Part shown: in pieces, positions 63,755 through 64,000 of the stretch
Position numbering within the stretch: the first letter of the stretch is position 1
Layout of the letters: every line of letters starts with the position of its first letter
Assembly (NCBI RefSeq): GCF_046546515.1
Contig: NZ_JBKHKJ010000008.1
Location: 62,001 to 126,000 of the forward strand
Length of the DNA stretch: 64,000 nucleotides
Source of the DNA: Parasediminibacterium sp046546515
GTDB lineage: Bacteria > Bacteroidota > Bacteroidia > Chitinophagales > Chitinophagaceae
Reading direction: 5' to 3'
Translations under genes and position numbers: made by a program
The notes under the pieces: generated by a model
What the model saw: only the letters and a program-made list of their open reading frames with translations
The model's database searches: none
Told to the model about the DNA's origin: nothing

Positions 63755-64000
63755 ATGAAAATTTTAAATAGTAATCTGATGATCTTACTCGTGTCTATCC
63801 TCCTTTTGATAGGTGGTTGTAAAAAAGACGATGCTACTAGCACCGCTCCCATTTTGCCAGCAAACCTGGTTGTGTATGCCAATGTTACTAACGATAGTAC
63901 GGGTAATGTAACCTTTAATGCCTCGGCAGATAATGCTGTTTCGTATAAATATTATTTTGGCAATGGCGATTCTGCTGTTGTGGCTTCTGGCAATGCCAAT
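63755..64000 (+). CDS. PKD-type lipoprotein, cut by window edge
   Basis: The first 82 residues only: lipoprotein signal MKILNSNLMILLVSILLLIGGC with Cys22, then KKDDATSTAP and the start of a PKD domain (VTNDSTGNVTFNASADNAVS, YYFGNGDSAVV). It starts 6 bases after the previous stop codon. The rest could be another binding protein or a GH16 enzyme with an N-terminal PKD domain; this cannot be told here. Confidence 0.75.
   Translation, partial: MKILNSNLMILLVSILLLIGGCKKDDATSTAPILPANLVVYANVTNDSTGNVTFNASADNAVSYKYYFGNGDSAVVASGNAN

Overview
The window looks like chromosomal DNA from a Bacteroidota bacterium, most likely Chitinophagaceae or a near relative. The reasons are: type IX secretion (T9SS) parts and C-terminal sorting domains, a SusC/SusD pair, the Bacteroidota-type GlmU-like protein, TAnnTTTG promoter boxes and no Shine-Dalgarno sites before most genes. 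The family assignment is inference from gene content. I found no rRNA, tRNA or CRISPR array.

Layout. 1-9.1 kb is housekeeping: tpiA (cut by the left edge), a GlmU-like enzyme, a class I isoprenoid-fold enzyme, riboflavin synthase, then the Clp locus on the minus strand (two consecutive clpP paralogues, an intergenic terminator, clpX, and a 49-residue protein), a PorP/SprF-like protein and upp. 9.1-18.3 kb holds a large Asp-box propeller T9SS cargo protein, bcp, a GAF histidine kinase and tyrS, separated by repeat-rich gaps. 18.3-29.9 kb holds an acyltransferase, a PorV/PorQ-like protein with a giant PorU-like C25 protease, an RDD membrane protein, hscA and nadE. 30-44 kb is a looser stretch: a T9SS cargo protein, mqnC, two toxin-antitoxin-like modules (the second with a broken PIN toxin), a TonB-dependent receptor, a lipoprotein, a ModE-like regulator and a half-length carB. 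44-64 kb is a polysaccharide utilisation locus: a multimodular secreted GH16 enzyme, divergent from a membrane-bound propeller/LuxR-type sensor-regulator, then a four-repeat T9SS cargo protein, SusC, SusD and at least three PKD-type surface lipoproteins. GH16 points to a beta-1,3-glucan such as laminarin, which is an inference.

The most unusual content is non-coding. (1) A family of MITE-like elements (five copies of 550-675 bp plus a 114-bp nested one) has inverted ends beginning GGGTGCAT, target duplications of about 8 bp, and a central array of degenerate 11-bp repeats whose sequence differs between copies although the flanks are shared. One copy splits a retropepsin-like gene, and its reading frame is restored when the element and one duplication are removed on paper. 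(2) Many intergenic regions carry short tandem arrays of 7-bp units with different sequences, and one double array sits in frame inside hscA. (3) A CACAAAGGCAC-type inverted repeat lies in many gene ends.

Other points worth checking are the carB gene that ends exactly at the boundary between its two synthetase halves, the decayed PIN toxin beside an intact antitoxin, and a 183-bp element with perfect 23-bp inverted ends.
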